From the NCBI GenBank assembly GCA_002709385.1, contig PAQS01000034.1, forward strand, positions 1 to 28,536: a stretch of DNA of 28,536 bases, in the 5' to 3' direction. The notes beneath the pieces are model-generated. The model did not search any database. It was given only the letters and a program-made list of their open reading frames with translations, and had not been told where the DNA came from. Made by a program: the position numbers and the translations under genes. Of this stretch, positions 17,911-24,805 are shown one piece after another. This DNA is from Waddliaceae bacterium. GTDB lineage: Bacteria > Chlamydiota > Chlamydiia > Chlamydiales > GCA-2709385. Within the stretch, counting starts at the first letter, position 1. Every line of letters starts with the position of its first letter.

Positions 17911-18900
17911 CCAAGTGTGATCACTATCGAGGTGAAATGAAATGTAGTCTTTGATAGCACTTTCGAGGCTCATTGTACGAGAAACAGCTTCTCCTAATGC
18001 TTTACGAGTCTTTTGCATATCAGCACAAACTTCAGCCTGACTTTGCATGCTCATATCTTTCGGTGGATCTATGTATTCCACTTGATAAGGCTTAGAAAGA
18101 GCTTGAAATACAGCACTTGCTACAGAGTTCCAAGACTGTGGGGTTCCCGATGCAATGTTATAGATACCTGTTGCATCATTGGATAAGAATGCTGCTATCA
18201 TCCTTACGGCATCTTTTACATAAATCAAGTCTCGCTTCTGTTCACCATCTCCATAAAGATCTGGGTTTGGACTTTTAAAAAGCTTGAGTACGCCTTCTTT
18301 TTGAACCGTCTCAATGGCTTTCGTAGGCACACTACGAGTGACTCCTCGATGCCATTCATTAGGACCAAAAACATTGAAAAAGCGTAAACCTACCACTTGA
18401 TTTAAGACTTCACGGTCTCTTAACCATAAATCAAATAGCTGCTTTGAATAAGCATATGCTGTTTGTGGACGAGGTAACGCAAGCTTTTCATGATCATCTG
18501 AATATCCATACTTACCACTCCCATAGCAAGAAGCTGAAGAGGCATAAATCATCCGGTGATTATTTCTTAAAGCATATTCAGCTAAACGCACAGAAAAACG
18601 AAAGTTATTTTCCATGAGATAGTCCACATCACACTCTTGCGTACTAGAGCATGCACCCAAATGAACAAAAGCTTGTATATCTCCCGCATCATGCTCAGAT
18701 AACCAATGGAAAAGGTCATGACGGGAAATAAGATCTACAAAGGACTTACCGATAAGGTTTTTCCATTTATTACCTGTTCCTAAATCATCAACAATCAAAA
18801 TGTCGCAAACACCCTGATTGTTTAAATGACGAACAAGAGAAGAGCCTATAAACCCGGCTCCTCCTGTAATTACGATAAGTGGTTTATCAAAAATTTTCAT
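17908..18900 (-). CDS. hldD: ADP-L-glycero-D-manno-heptose 6-epimerase
   Basis: A 330-residue short-chain dehydrogenase/reductase (extended SDR). It interconverts ADP-D- and ADP-L-glycero-D-manno-heptose, the last step in making the heptose of lipopolysaccharide inner core. It has the NAD(P)-binding glycine motif TGGAGFIG (12-19), the catalytic Ser region YASSASCYG (119-127), and the active-site Tyr/Lys pair YAYSK (149-153). FFNVFGPNEWHRG is typical of HldD. E. coli HldD is about 310 aa. The start at 18900 (MKIFDKP) has GGGGA just upstream; a longer frame to 18930 lacks a binding site. The gene overlaps the end of ispE by 14 bases, so it is probably translated by coupling within that operon. 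Its stop codon lies at the edge of repeat copy C. Pathogenic Chlamydia lack LPS heptose, so its presence points to an environmental relative. Confidence 0.92.
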   Translation of the reverse strand: MKIFDKPLIVITGGAGFIGSSLVRHLNNQGVCDILIVDDLGTGNKWKNLIGKSFVDLISRHDLFHWLSEHDAGDIQAFVHLGACSSTQECDVDYLMENNFRFSVRLAEYALRNNHRMIYASSASCYGSGKYGYSDDHEKLALPRPQTAYAYSKQLFDLWLRDREVLNQVVGLRFFNVFGPNEWHRGVTRSVPTKAIETVQKEGVLKLFKSPNPDLYGDGEQKRDLIYVKDAVRMIAAFLSNDATGIYNIASGTPQSWNSVASAVFQALSKPYQVEYIDPPKDMSMQSQAEVCADMQKTRKALGEAVSRTMSLESAIKDYISFHLDSDHTW

Positions 18901-19771
18901 AAATCCCCACGGAACTGAGCTGCAAATCAAGGGCTTCTTTTTTATACCATTGCCCTTCTTCTCGGTGAATGAATTTTGCTTGATAATAGTCCAGATCCGG
19001 AATTGTTCCAGGAGTTCCCCCGCCTAAACAGAAAAATGATGTGCCTGATCCACTCATCAATACAAAATCAAAACCTGCACTCATCAACTCTTCTTTGATT
19101 TCTTTCAGCTGAGGACGCAAAGAGAACGCTGCTTTTTCCAGGCTGTTAAAATATTGTGGATTTCCATCTAAAAAATACTGAAGTAGTTCTGTATTATCAC
19201 GGATAGGAGATTTGTTCTCTTCCAAATCAAGCTCAGCGTATACCTTAGCTGTAGAAAGCCCAAAACGAGGTTTTACAATCCATAGCGAATCATTAGGAAG
19301 TGGTGCTTGGTTTTGAACTGTTATTCCTTGACCTGTGCATAGAGCACAACCATTAGACAAAAAGAAAGGAACATCACTACCAATATCTGCTGACCAGGCA
19401 ATAAGCTGGTCGATAGAAGCCGGATTTCCACAAAGCTGATTAAGCCCCCATAAAACAGTCGCTGCATTGGCACTTCCACCACCTAAACCAGCTTCAATTG
19501 GTACTCGCTTCTCTAAGTGAATGGATACTTGGGGATTTAAACCACTCTTCTCACGAAATTGATTAAGAGCTTTTACAATCAAATTATTAGAGTCTGTAGG
19601 AAGATTAGGATCACTACATGTAAATACATCACGATCATTTAAATCGATACGAATCCAATCACCCAGATCAATCGTATGCATCAGTGTAGAAAGGTTATGG
19701 TAGCCGTCAAGTCGCCTTCCCATGACCCTAAGATATAGGTTAATTTTTGATGGTGAAAAGAGCTCTATCAT
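18887..19771 (-). CDS. ispE: 4-diphosphocytidyl-2-C-methyl-D-erythritol kinase
   Basis: A 294-residue GHMP kinase that phosphorylates CDP-methylerythritol in the MEP route to isoprenoid precursors (cytosolic). It has the N-terminal SPSKINLYL, whose lysine (K9) is expected in the active site, and the ATP-binding GHMP motif PIEAGLGGGSANAA (91-104). The conserved GSDVPFFL (131-138) carries the likely catalytic Asp. A C-terminal GHMP motif reads LMSGSGTSFF. Length matches the family (about 285-300). The ATG at 19771 is preferred over the GTG 15 bases upstream because it fits the family's N-terminus (IELFSPSKINL). The binding site is weak (AGGA is only two bases away; GAAGG is 15). The gene follows the terminator of the ribosomal operon and overlaps hldD. 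Its position next to rplI is the order seen in Chlamydia. Confidence 0.96.
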   Translation of the reverse strand: MIELFSPSKINLYLRVMGRRLDGYHNLSTLMHTIDLGDWIRIDLNDRDVFTCSDPNLPTDSNNLIVKALNQFREKSGLNPQVSIHLEKRVPIEAGLGGGSANAATVLWGLNQLCGNPASIDQLIAWSADIGSDVPFFLSNGCALCTGQGITVQNQAPLPNDSLWIVKPRFGLSTAKVYAELDLEENKSPIRDNTELLQYFLDGNPQYFNSLEKAAFSLRPQLKEIKEELMSAGFDFVLMSGSGTSFFCLGGGTPGTIPDLDYYQAKFIHREEGQWYKKEALDLQLSSVGIYENF

Positions 19772-19842
19772 TGTCCTATACAGCACCTTCTTTGTTTTTA
19801 TCCAAAGAAAGTCCTTTACCTCCCGCTAGCACTCATTAGGAT

Positions 19843-19873
19843 AAAAAAAATCCCCAGTTCATAAGAACTGGGG
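19843..19873 (-). terminator. Rho-independent terminator of the ribosomal operon
   Basis: A perfect 9-bp stem (CCCCAGTTC at 19852-19860 with GAACTGGGG at 19865-19873, loop of 4) is followed on the minus strand by A and then eight T. It starts 28 bases past the stop codon of rplI. It should end the rplY-to-rplI transcript before ispE. Confidence 0.93.
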
Positions 19874-19901
19874 CTTTATCAGAAGAAAATCGATAAAACG
19901 A

Positions 19902-20447
19902 CTATGCCTCTTCAGTAGCTGCTTCAGCTTCTTCCGCTTCAGCTGATACTTCTTCTACAGTTTCTTCAGGCTCATCTTCAGGAAGAACTCCGCCTTCAGG
20001 AATCACTTTCAATGTGAAAGTAGCTTCTACTCCCTCTTTGAAGTTTACAGGAATCGTATGAATCCCTACCTTCTTAATTGGGTGAGCAAGAGTAACGAAC
20101 TTCTTATCAAGTTCGAAACCTTGAGCTTCTTTCACGATCTCAACGATATCAAGAATCGCAACAGAACCGTACATATGACCGTCTGGATCAACCTTACGCT
20201 CACAGCTAAAGACTTGTCCATCGATTTGTGACTTGAATTGCTCAGCTTCTTCTAAATCACGCTTCGCTTGCTCAGCACGAGCGAGTTGTAGACGTTCTTG
20301 CATACGCAAAGCATTGCGATCTGCAATCACAGCAAAACCCTGTGGCTGAAGAAAGTTACGAGCGTATCCACACTTAACCGATACAATGTCACCACTGCGG
20401 CCTAGAGCGTGTACGTCTTCTAAAAGCAAAACTTTTACATTTGCCAT
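19902..20447 (-). CDS. rplI: 50S ribosomal protein bL9
   Basis: A 181-residue bL9 protein binding 23S rRNA in the large subunit. The N-terminal domain shows the signature MANVKVLLLEDVHALGRSGD and then VSVKCGYARNFLQPQGFA. A charged linker helix (about 45-75) leads to the C-terminal domain. The last 28 residues form an acidic Glu/Ala tail (from PEDEPEETVEE) beyond the usual length of about 148. Similar but variable tails occur in other bL9 proteins, and its role is unknown. The start at 20447 is preferred over the longer frame to 20483, which overlaps rpsR. AAGGAG sits 11 bases upstream. It is the last gene of its operon. Confidence 0.96.
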   Translation of the reverse strand: MANVKVLLLEDVHALGRSGDIVSVKCGYARNFLQPQGFAVIADRNALRMQERLQLARAEQAKRDLEEAEQFKSQIDGQVFSCERKVDPDGHMYGSVAILDIVEIVKEAQGFELDKKFVTLAHPIKKVGIHTIPVNFKEGVEATFTLKVIPEGGVLPEDEPEETVEEVSAEAEEAEAATEEA

Positions 20448-20466
20448 ATTATGTAAGCTCCTTTTA

Positions 20467-20718
20467 TTAATCTTCTGCCACAAATGGAATCAATGCCATG
20501 TGACGAGCACGCTTGATAGCTTGTGTCAATAGACGTTGATAGTGTGCTGAAACTCCAGTAATGCGACGAGGAAGAATTTTTCCACGTTCAGTAATGAATC
20601 GCTTAATGTTTTCTACATCTTTGTAGTCCACAATCTTCACGCCAGAAGATTTCCATGGGCAACGCTTTTTGCGCTTAGGACGTCCGGCCATTTTTCTACG
20701 CTTTGGTCTTACAGTCAT
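20467..20718 (-). CDS. rpsR: 30S ribosomal protein bS18
   Basis: An 83-residue basic protein of the small subunit that partners bS6 near the platform. It has the conserved core [18 protein letters not shown] followed by [17 protein letters not shown] and ends in the family-typical [14 protein letters not shown] very basic N-terminal extension (MTVRPKRRK repeated as MAGRPKRKK) precedes CPW. AAGGAG overlaps the rpsF stop codon and lies six bases before the ATG. It lies 10 bases after rpsF and 19 before rplI, in the classical bS6-bS18-bL9 order. Confidence 0.97.
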   Translation of the reverse strand: MTVRPKRRKMAGRPKRKKRCPWKSSGVKIVDYKDVENIKRFITERGKILPRRITGVSAHYQRLLTQAIKRARHMALIPFVAED

Positions 20719-20728
20719 GATCTACTCC

Positions 20729-21073
20729 TTACGCCTCAGCTAATGCTTTGAATTCAAGATTCTCTAACACGCTTTCTGCACGAAGAGTCATAAAACGTAC
20801 AAGGTCTTCGTGTAAGTGGTACTCATTCCACATTTCAGCAATCGCAGAAGGAGCTACTTCAAAGTATACTAAGAAATAGTAACCTTCACGGTGACCAGAA
20901 ATCTCATAAGCAAGCTTACGACGACCCATCTCAATCATTTTTACAATTTCGCCATTACGCGACTTGATCCCATCAAGGACCTTCTCTAGAGCATGACCAC
21001 GAGCTTCATCGCTCAAACGTGAGCTGATCACGTACATGCCCTCATAGAGATTTTTTTGTTCATCTGTGCTCAT
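20729..21073 (-). CDS. rpsF: 30S ribosomal protein bS6
   Basis: A 114-residue bS6 protein, the partner of bS18 in the platform of the small subunit. It begins NLYEGMYVIS and has the conserved RRKLAYEISGHREGYYFLVYFE in its central sheet (split here: RRKLAYEISG, then HREGYYFLVYF). It ends with LRFMTLRAES-like text (VRFMTLRAES). The start codon directly follows the stop of pth (TAAATG) with no spacer, so its translation is probably coupled to pth. The ribosome binding site would be the GGAG within the last codons of pth. Length is normal for chlamydial bS6. Confidence 0.97.
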   Translation of the reverse strand: MSTDEQKNLYEGMYVISSRLSDEARGHALEKVLDGIKSRNGEIVKMIEMGRRKLAYEISGHREGYYFLVYFEVAPSAIAEMWNEYHLHEDLVRFMTLRAESVLENLEFKALAEA

Positions 21074-21715
21074 TTAGCAGTCTCCTAGAACATCGCTACT
21101 AGAATTTTTATTATCTATTTTTTCTTGGCTCATCTTACGATTCACCTCATTCATTACCTGAGATAAAGGCTCGCCTTGCACAATCCGCTCAATGAGCTTT
21201 GCTGCACGATCTAATGATAGGCCCAGCTCTTCGCTCTCCTCTCTACTAAATCGCCCAAGCACATGCTTGGTCAAATCATCACCTTTCTGTTGCCCAATCC
21301 CTACCCTAAGGCGAAGATAAGCATCTGAACCCAGGTGAGCTTGGATGCTTTTTAAACCGTTATGCCCCCCAGTACCCCCTTGCTTTCGCAAACGAAGAGT
21401 GCCAAAAGGCAAATGGATGTCATCCAAAACTACCAGAACTTCCTCAACAGATAATTTGAAAAAGTCTAGAGCTTTTCTCAGTGATCGGCCACTTTCATTC
21501 ATATAAGTTTCGGGAAGAACAAGATAGATTGTGACCCCATCTATCTGCCCTTTAGCCACCTGACCCAAAAAACGCTTATCTTGCTTAAAAGTCCACCCAT
21601 GAACTTCTGCCAAACGCTGCAAGGCTAAATAACCCGCATTATGACGCGTTTGAGCATACTTTTCGCCAGGGTTTCCTAATCCAAGAAGTAAACGAATTCG
21701 AGACGGTGTATGCAT
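21074..21715 (-). CDS. pth: Peptidyl-tRNA hydrolase
   Basis: A 213-residue enzyme that releases peptides from prematurely dropped peptidyl-tRNA, recycling tRNA in the cytosol. It has the LLLGLGNPGEKYAQTRHNAGY block (G-L-G-N-P-G, then catalytic H25 and N26), YMNESG (N73), the conserved Asp of LDDIHLPFG (D98), and GGTGGHNGLKS (N119). These correspond to the active-site residues of E. coli Pth. The C-terminus is about 15-20 residues longer than E. coli (194 aa), ending in a Lys/Ser-rich tail. It lies seven bases after rplY and abuts rpsF. No clear Shine-Dalgarno precedes its ATG, so coupling to rplY is likely. The same neighbours occur in Chlamydia. Confidence 0.96.
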   Translation of the reverse strand: MHTPSRIRLLLGLGNPGEKYAQTRHNAGYLALQRLAEVHGWTFKQDKRFLGQVAKGQIDGVTIYLVLPETYMNESGRSLRKALDFFKLSVEEVLVVLDDIHLPFGTLRLRKQGGTGGHNGLKSIQAHLGSDAYLRLRVGIGQQKGDDLTKHVLGRFSREESEELGLSLDRAAKLIERIVQGEPLSQVMNEVNRKMSQEKIDNKNSSSDVLGDC

Positions 21716-21722
21716 GTCGTCG

Positions 21723-22283
21723 TTAACGCTTCGCTACAACAACAGCCACTTGCTTCAAGTCCATCATGGGCCGAACCCCTTCAGGTATGTCAATATCACT
21801 GAGTCGCTTAGACTGCTTAATTCCCATCTTACGAACGTCGATAGAAAAAGAAGAAGGTAACTTCTCCACTTCGCAGCGTACGCGCAGCTTACGGATAACA
21901 GGACGTAAAAACCCACCCAATTTTACACCAGCACAGTCAGCTGCACCTGTGAAATCGATTGGTACGTTTACGTTTACAACAGTGGTTTGTTCCACTTCCT
22001 GGAAATCCAAGTGCTGCACATTGTATGTGGTGACTTGATACTGAATATCTTTAGCAAGAGCTTGGCGCTCTTTTCCGTCCTCATCCACCAAAGTGAGAAC
22101 TGTCGTCGCCAAACGGCCTGACTTCAAGCTACGCATCAACGCTCCAAACTCAGCTTTGTCGATAGAAATCGGCTCGCTTTCAGTGTTTTTTCCATAAAGG
22201 ACTGCAGGAATGCGATCCTCTAAACGCGTTTGAGTGCGGTCGCCTTTTTTAGCAATGGCTCTTTTTTTAATATTCAACTTCAT
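21723..22283 (-). CDS. rplY: 50S ribosomal protein bL25/CTC
   Basis: A 186-residue bL25 of the long CTC (general stress) type that binds 5S rRNA. The N-terminal bL25 domain has the conserved RIPAVLYGKN (residues 24-33) and then HLDFQEV. A second beta-rich CTC domain follows (about 95-186: VNVNVPIDFTG, GGFLRP, then PEGVRPMMD). Length fits chlamydial homologues (about 185). It is the first gene of the operon rplY-pth-rpsF-rpsR-rplI. No good Shine-Dalgarno precedes the ATG. The 235-base spacer from prs holds a small terminator-like stem (22322-22347). Confidence 0.95.
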   Translation of the reverse strand: MKLNIKKRAIAKKGDRTQTRLEDRIPAVLYGKNTESEPISIDKAEFGALMRSLKSGRLATTVLTLVDEDGKERQALAKDIQYQVTTYNVQHLDFQEVEQTTVVNVNVPIDFTGAADCAGVKLGGFLRPVIRKLRVRCEVEKLPSSFSIDVRKMGIKQSKRLSDIDIPEGVRPMMDLKQVAVVVAKR

Positions 22284-22321
22284 TATCGTAAATGCGGCGT
22301 AAAATCCCTTGCCTTACAGAC

Positions 22322-22347
22322 AAAAAGAAAAACGCCTCCCTTGCGTT
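22322..22347 (-). terminator. Weak terminator or attenuator before rplY
   Basis: On the minus strand AACGC and GCGTT form a 5-bp stem with a 7-nt loop, followed by TTTTCTTTTTG. It lies between prs and rplY. It could end prs transcripts that read through, or act as a leader attenuator for the ribosomal operon. The stem is short, so confidence is low. Confidence 0.35.
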
Positions 22348-22518
22348 AAAGTTCATAATCTAAAGAGTAAAAAACTCTCTATAACAGTTATACCGTAATT
22401 CCCCGCTCATCACGAAGAATCACACTCCCAAACCTAAATATTTATGTTACTTACGTGTTGGAGCCGTACGATAGAACCGCCAGACCAACATAGCATAATG
22501 TATCTTTTTTGGGGAGAT

Positions 22519-23526
22519 TTAATGGTTTGACAATTGTTTTTTTTCCTTCTCGCGCCAATTCTCTAAATCAAACAAAGAAGAAATAGATGTATCTTGTAAA
22601 ATACAACGAACTGCTTCAGCAAAAAGGCCTGCAGCAGAAATAATACGTATCTTCTCGTGATGAAAGCCAGGTTCACGAGGAACACTATCACTCAACAAAA
22701 TAAACTCTATTGAGCTATTGCTGATTTTCTCGAGAGCCTTACCAACCAAAAGCCCATGAGTAATCGCTGCAATCACACGCTTTGCTCCAAATTGTGTACA
22801 AACATTAGCGGCTGCTGCTAAAGTGCCTGCGGTAGAGCAAATATCATCAGTCAGTAAGACTGTTTTATCTTTGACATCACCAATTACAGTACTCACTTCA
22901 ACTGTTTCTGCCCCAGTGCGTTTCTTATCTACAATAGCTATATGTCCACCAAAATGATTAGCAAAAGCACGAGCAAGACGAATCCCACCAATATCTGGCG
23001 CAACAACGACTACATCGTCCTCAATCCCCCATTTTTGCAGAGCTAGAGACAAAACCGGACGCGCATACAGATTATCTAAAGGTATATCAAAAAATCCTTG
23101 CAACTGGTCAGCGTGCAAATCCATAGTCAATACACGATCCACACCAGCCGTCTCCAAAAGATTTGCCACTAAACGCGCCGTAATAGGCACACGAGGCTTA
23201 TCTTTTCGATCCTGACGGGAATAACCAAAGTAAGGGATAATAGCAACAATTCTTCTAGCCGACGCACGCTTGAGCGCATCCACTAAGATCAACAATTCCA
23301 TAAGATGGTCATTCGGACTCCCATCAAGAGTCTGCGCAATAGACTGCACAACAAATACGCTACGACCTCGAACATTTTCGAGAATCTGACAACTAATTTC
23401 TCCATCAGGAAATTGCTCTAAATGCACTTTCCCTAAGGAAACATTAAGTTGACTGGCTATTTGAAGACTAAGATCAGGATGAGATGTTCCGGAAAAAAGG
23501 ATGGGAGTCTGTTGATTCCATTCCAT
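22519..23526 (-). CDS. prs: Ribose-phosphate pyrophosphokinase (PRPP synthetase)
   Basis: A 335-residue enzyme that makes PRPP from ribose 5-phosphate and ATP for nucleotide, His and Trp synthesis and salvage. It has the N-terminal LEQFPDGEISCQI (PDGE), the ATP-binding region IIPYFGYSRQDRK (97-108), the catalytic DLHADQLQGFF (136-146), and VDKKR (199-203) in the flexible loop. The PRPP-binding loop is VLLTDDICSTAGTL (223-236). The usual loop is DDMIDTAGT; the Ile-Asp pair is replaced by Cys-Ser here, while TAGT is kept. Length is close to bacterial class I Prs (about 315), with a 15-residue Lys-rich tail. It starts 32 bases after tRNA-Gln on the same strand, probably in one transcript. Chlamydia pathogens lack most nucleotide synthesis, so this fits an environmental chlamydia. 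Confidence 0.93.
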   Translation of the reverse strand: MEWNQQTPILFSGTSHPDLSLQIASQLNVSLGKVHLEQFPDGEISCQILENVRGRSVFVVQSIAQTLDGSPNDHLMELLILVDALKRASARRIVAIIPYFGYSRQDRKDKPRVPITARLVANLLETAGVDRVLTMDLHADQLQGFFDIPLDNLYARPVLSLALQKWGIEDDVVVVAPDIGGIRLARAFANHFGGHIAIVDKKRTGAETVEVSTVIGDVKDKTVLLTDDICSTAGTLAAAANVCTQFGAKRVIAAITHGLLVGKALEKISNSSIEFILLSDSVPREPGFHHEKIRIISAAGLFAEAVRCILQDTSISSLFDLENWREKEKKQLSNH

Positions 23527-23558
23527 AATGCGTCACGCGGAACTTGTGGTTGAAAGAA

Positions 23559-23630
<72 letters not shown>

Positions 23631-23662
23631 GTCGACGTAACATGTACGTTGAATGAAAGCCA

Positions 23663-23692
23663 ACTATAACCTGAGCTTGTTTTTTTTCGCAA
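23663..23692 (-). promoter_or_regulatory. Promoter for tRNA-Gln/prs
   Basis: On the minus strand TTGCGA (23687-23692) and TATAGT (23663-23668) are 18 bases apart. The -10 matches consensus at 5 of 6 and the -35 at 4 of 6. Transcription would start near 23656, about 25 bases before the mature tRNA 5' end, a reasonable precursor leader. Confidence 0.45.
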
Positions 23693-23967
23693 GCCCTTCG
23701 ATGACTTTTTTTCGAAAAAACCTCTCTAAGTCCCTGTTAAACAAGAATTTTCAGATAATCAAAGCAAACAATTTAAGCATAAAGCATTTAAAAACAGCTG
23801 CTTATAATTTACACTCTTTTCAGTCAAAGATTAATTTTTTAAAAAGAAAAACTGGATTCAAAAGATATAAAAAGTAAAAAAAAGTTAAAAGAGATATTAA
23901 AACAAATATTTAATATACTAATTATATAATAACCTCTATTACACCTTTTAATAATCAAGGAAATGAA
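23669..23967. other. AT-rich spacer before the poly-C locus
   Basis: Holds the tRNA-Gln promoter at its left edge and the leader of the rightward poly-C locus. A TATAAT hexamer at 23925-23930 could be a -10 for that locus, but no -35 is visible at 16-18 bases. A 74-codon frame here is Lys/Phe/Asn-rich low-complexity text overlapping the promoter and is not accepted as a gene. Confidence 0.4.
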
Positions 23968-24732
23968 ATGTCTAGCAACTCAATTGGTGACGGCAGCTCA
24001 ACACCGAAAGATAATTTTAGATCCTTTTTGGATAGCTTAGACAAAAACGTTACTTCTTCCTCTGCCGGGAATAAAACTCAGCAAAAACTCTTAACTTCTA
24101 CTGCAATCGCATATTTAGATGGTGCTAATTCAACAATACCTGAGGTCAAAGACGACAAAAAATTAAAAGTTAAAATTACTCTTTCGGTTAATGACAAATC
24201 CGGTAGTGAAATCAAAAAAGTAGAAGTTATCCATACATTCAAAGTCAACGGCCTTAGTAAGAATCAAGACAAGAAAACACGCCAGCTGCGAGCGCTAAGT
24301 GAAGCCGCAGCACAACAACTCCAATCTAACGTTCAATCATATATCGGAAAAATACAACGACACCCAAGTAGTGATTCAGTGAAAGAACAAACTAAAAAAC
24401 GCTTGTTGGAAGGAAGTAAAACAGGAGGAGTTCATAAATCTGTTTTATCTGCAAAAAATATTAAAGTTTTCACCCGAAAAGATGGGAATATCGATGCTGT
24501 ATTTTCTTCAAGAGGAATGCAACAAATGGGGGTAGAAAGGGTACGCTTAATATCTGGAAGTGCTTTTAAAGAAATTAACCCAGAAAACATTGATTTGAAA
24601 GGAAGAAAAAAAACAGAGAAACAAATAAAAAGACTCGCTCGTGCTCTTTTTGGTGTTCCAAAATTTAGAGCAAAATCTATTAAACAAGAAGTAGAGTTCC
24701 CCCCCCCCCCCGAAAGGACAAACAGAACCTAA
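23968..24732 (+). CDS. Poly-C-interrupted large protein, N-terminal part (254 aa)
   Basis: I do not recognise the family. AAGGA lies 7 bases before the ATG, so this is a genuine translation start. The first 40 residues are Ser/Thr/Asn/Gly-rich, the style of many type III secretion signals, though that is inference. Then come strand-rich text (KLKVKITLSVND) and Lys-rich helices. The frame runs into 13 consecutive C (24699-24711), read as Pro, and stops at 24730-24732. In the next frame translation stays open through the tract and on to 26872. With 12 C the two frames become one 967-codon gene. So this is either the OFF form of a phase-variable gene, a slippage-dependent gene, or a gene broken by a sequencing error at the homopolymer. 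Confidence 0.8.
   Translation: MSSNSIGDGSSTPKDNFRSFLDSLDKNVTSSSAGNKTQQKLLTSTAIAYLDGANSTIPEVKDDKKLKVKITLSVNDKSGSEIKKVEVIHTFKVNGLSKNQDKKTRQLRALSEAAAQQLQSNVQSYIGKIQRHPSSDSVKEQTKKRLLEGSKTGGVHKSVLSAKNIKVFTRKDGNIDAVFSSRGMQQMGVERVRLISGSAFKEINPENIDLKGRKKTEKQIKRLARALFGVPKFRAKSIKQEVEFPPPPERTNRT
24699..24711 (+). repeat. Poly-C tract (13 C)
   Basis: Thirteen consecutive C inside an otherwise AT-rich coding region. It lies at codons 244-248 of the upstream frame, which stops 21 bases later. Such tracts are prone to slipped-strand change. Length variation at poly-C/poly-G tracts is known in Chlamydia pneumoniae pmp and ppp-type genes. Confidence 0.95.
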
Positions 24733-24805
24733 GTCATTTTCCATCGAAGACCTCATAAATAAACCTACTATAAACTTTGATGAAGAAACTCTTAGCGAAA
24801 CGGAA

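Noticed and set aside
17711-17920. A 69-codon plus-strand frame inside repeat copy C
   Set aside because: It reads through the inverted arm of the repeat and into the end of hldD; no binding site, and not preserved in copy A.
22457-22500. A 14-codon minus-strand peptide (MLVWRFYRTAPTRK) between prs and rplY
   Set aside because: No ribosome binding site and too short to judge. The block is kept only as part of the leader-structure finding.
23653-23877. A 74-codon plus-strand frame rich in Lys, Phe and Asn
   Set aside because: It overlaps the tRNA-Gln promoter, is low-complexity AT-driven text, has no ribosome binding site and no recognisable motif.
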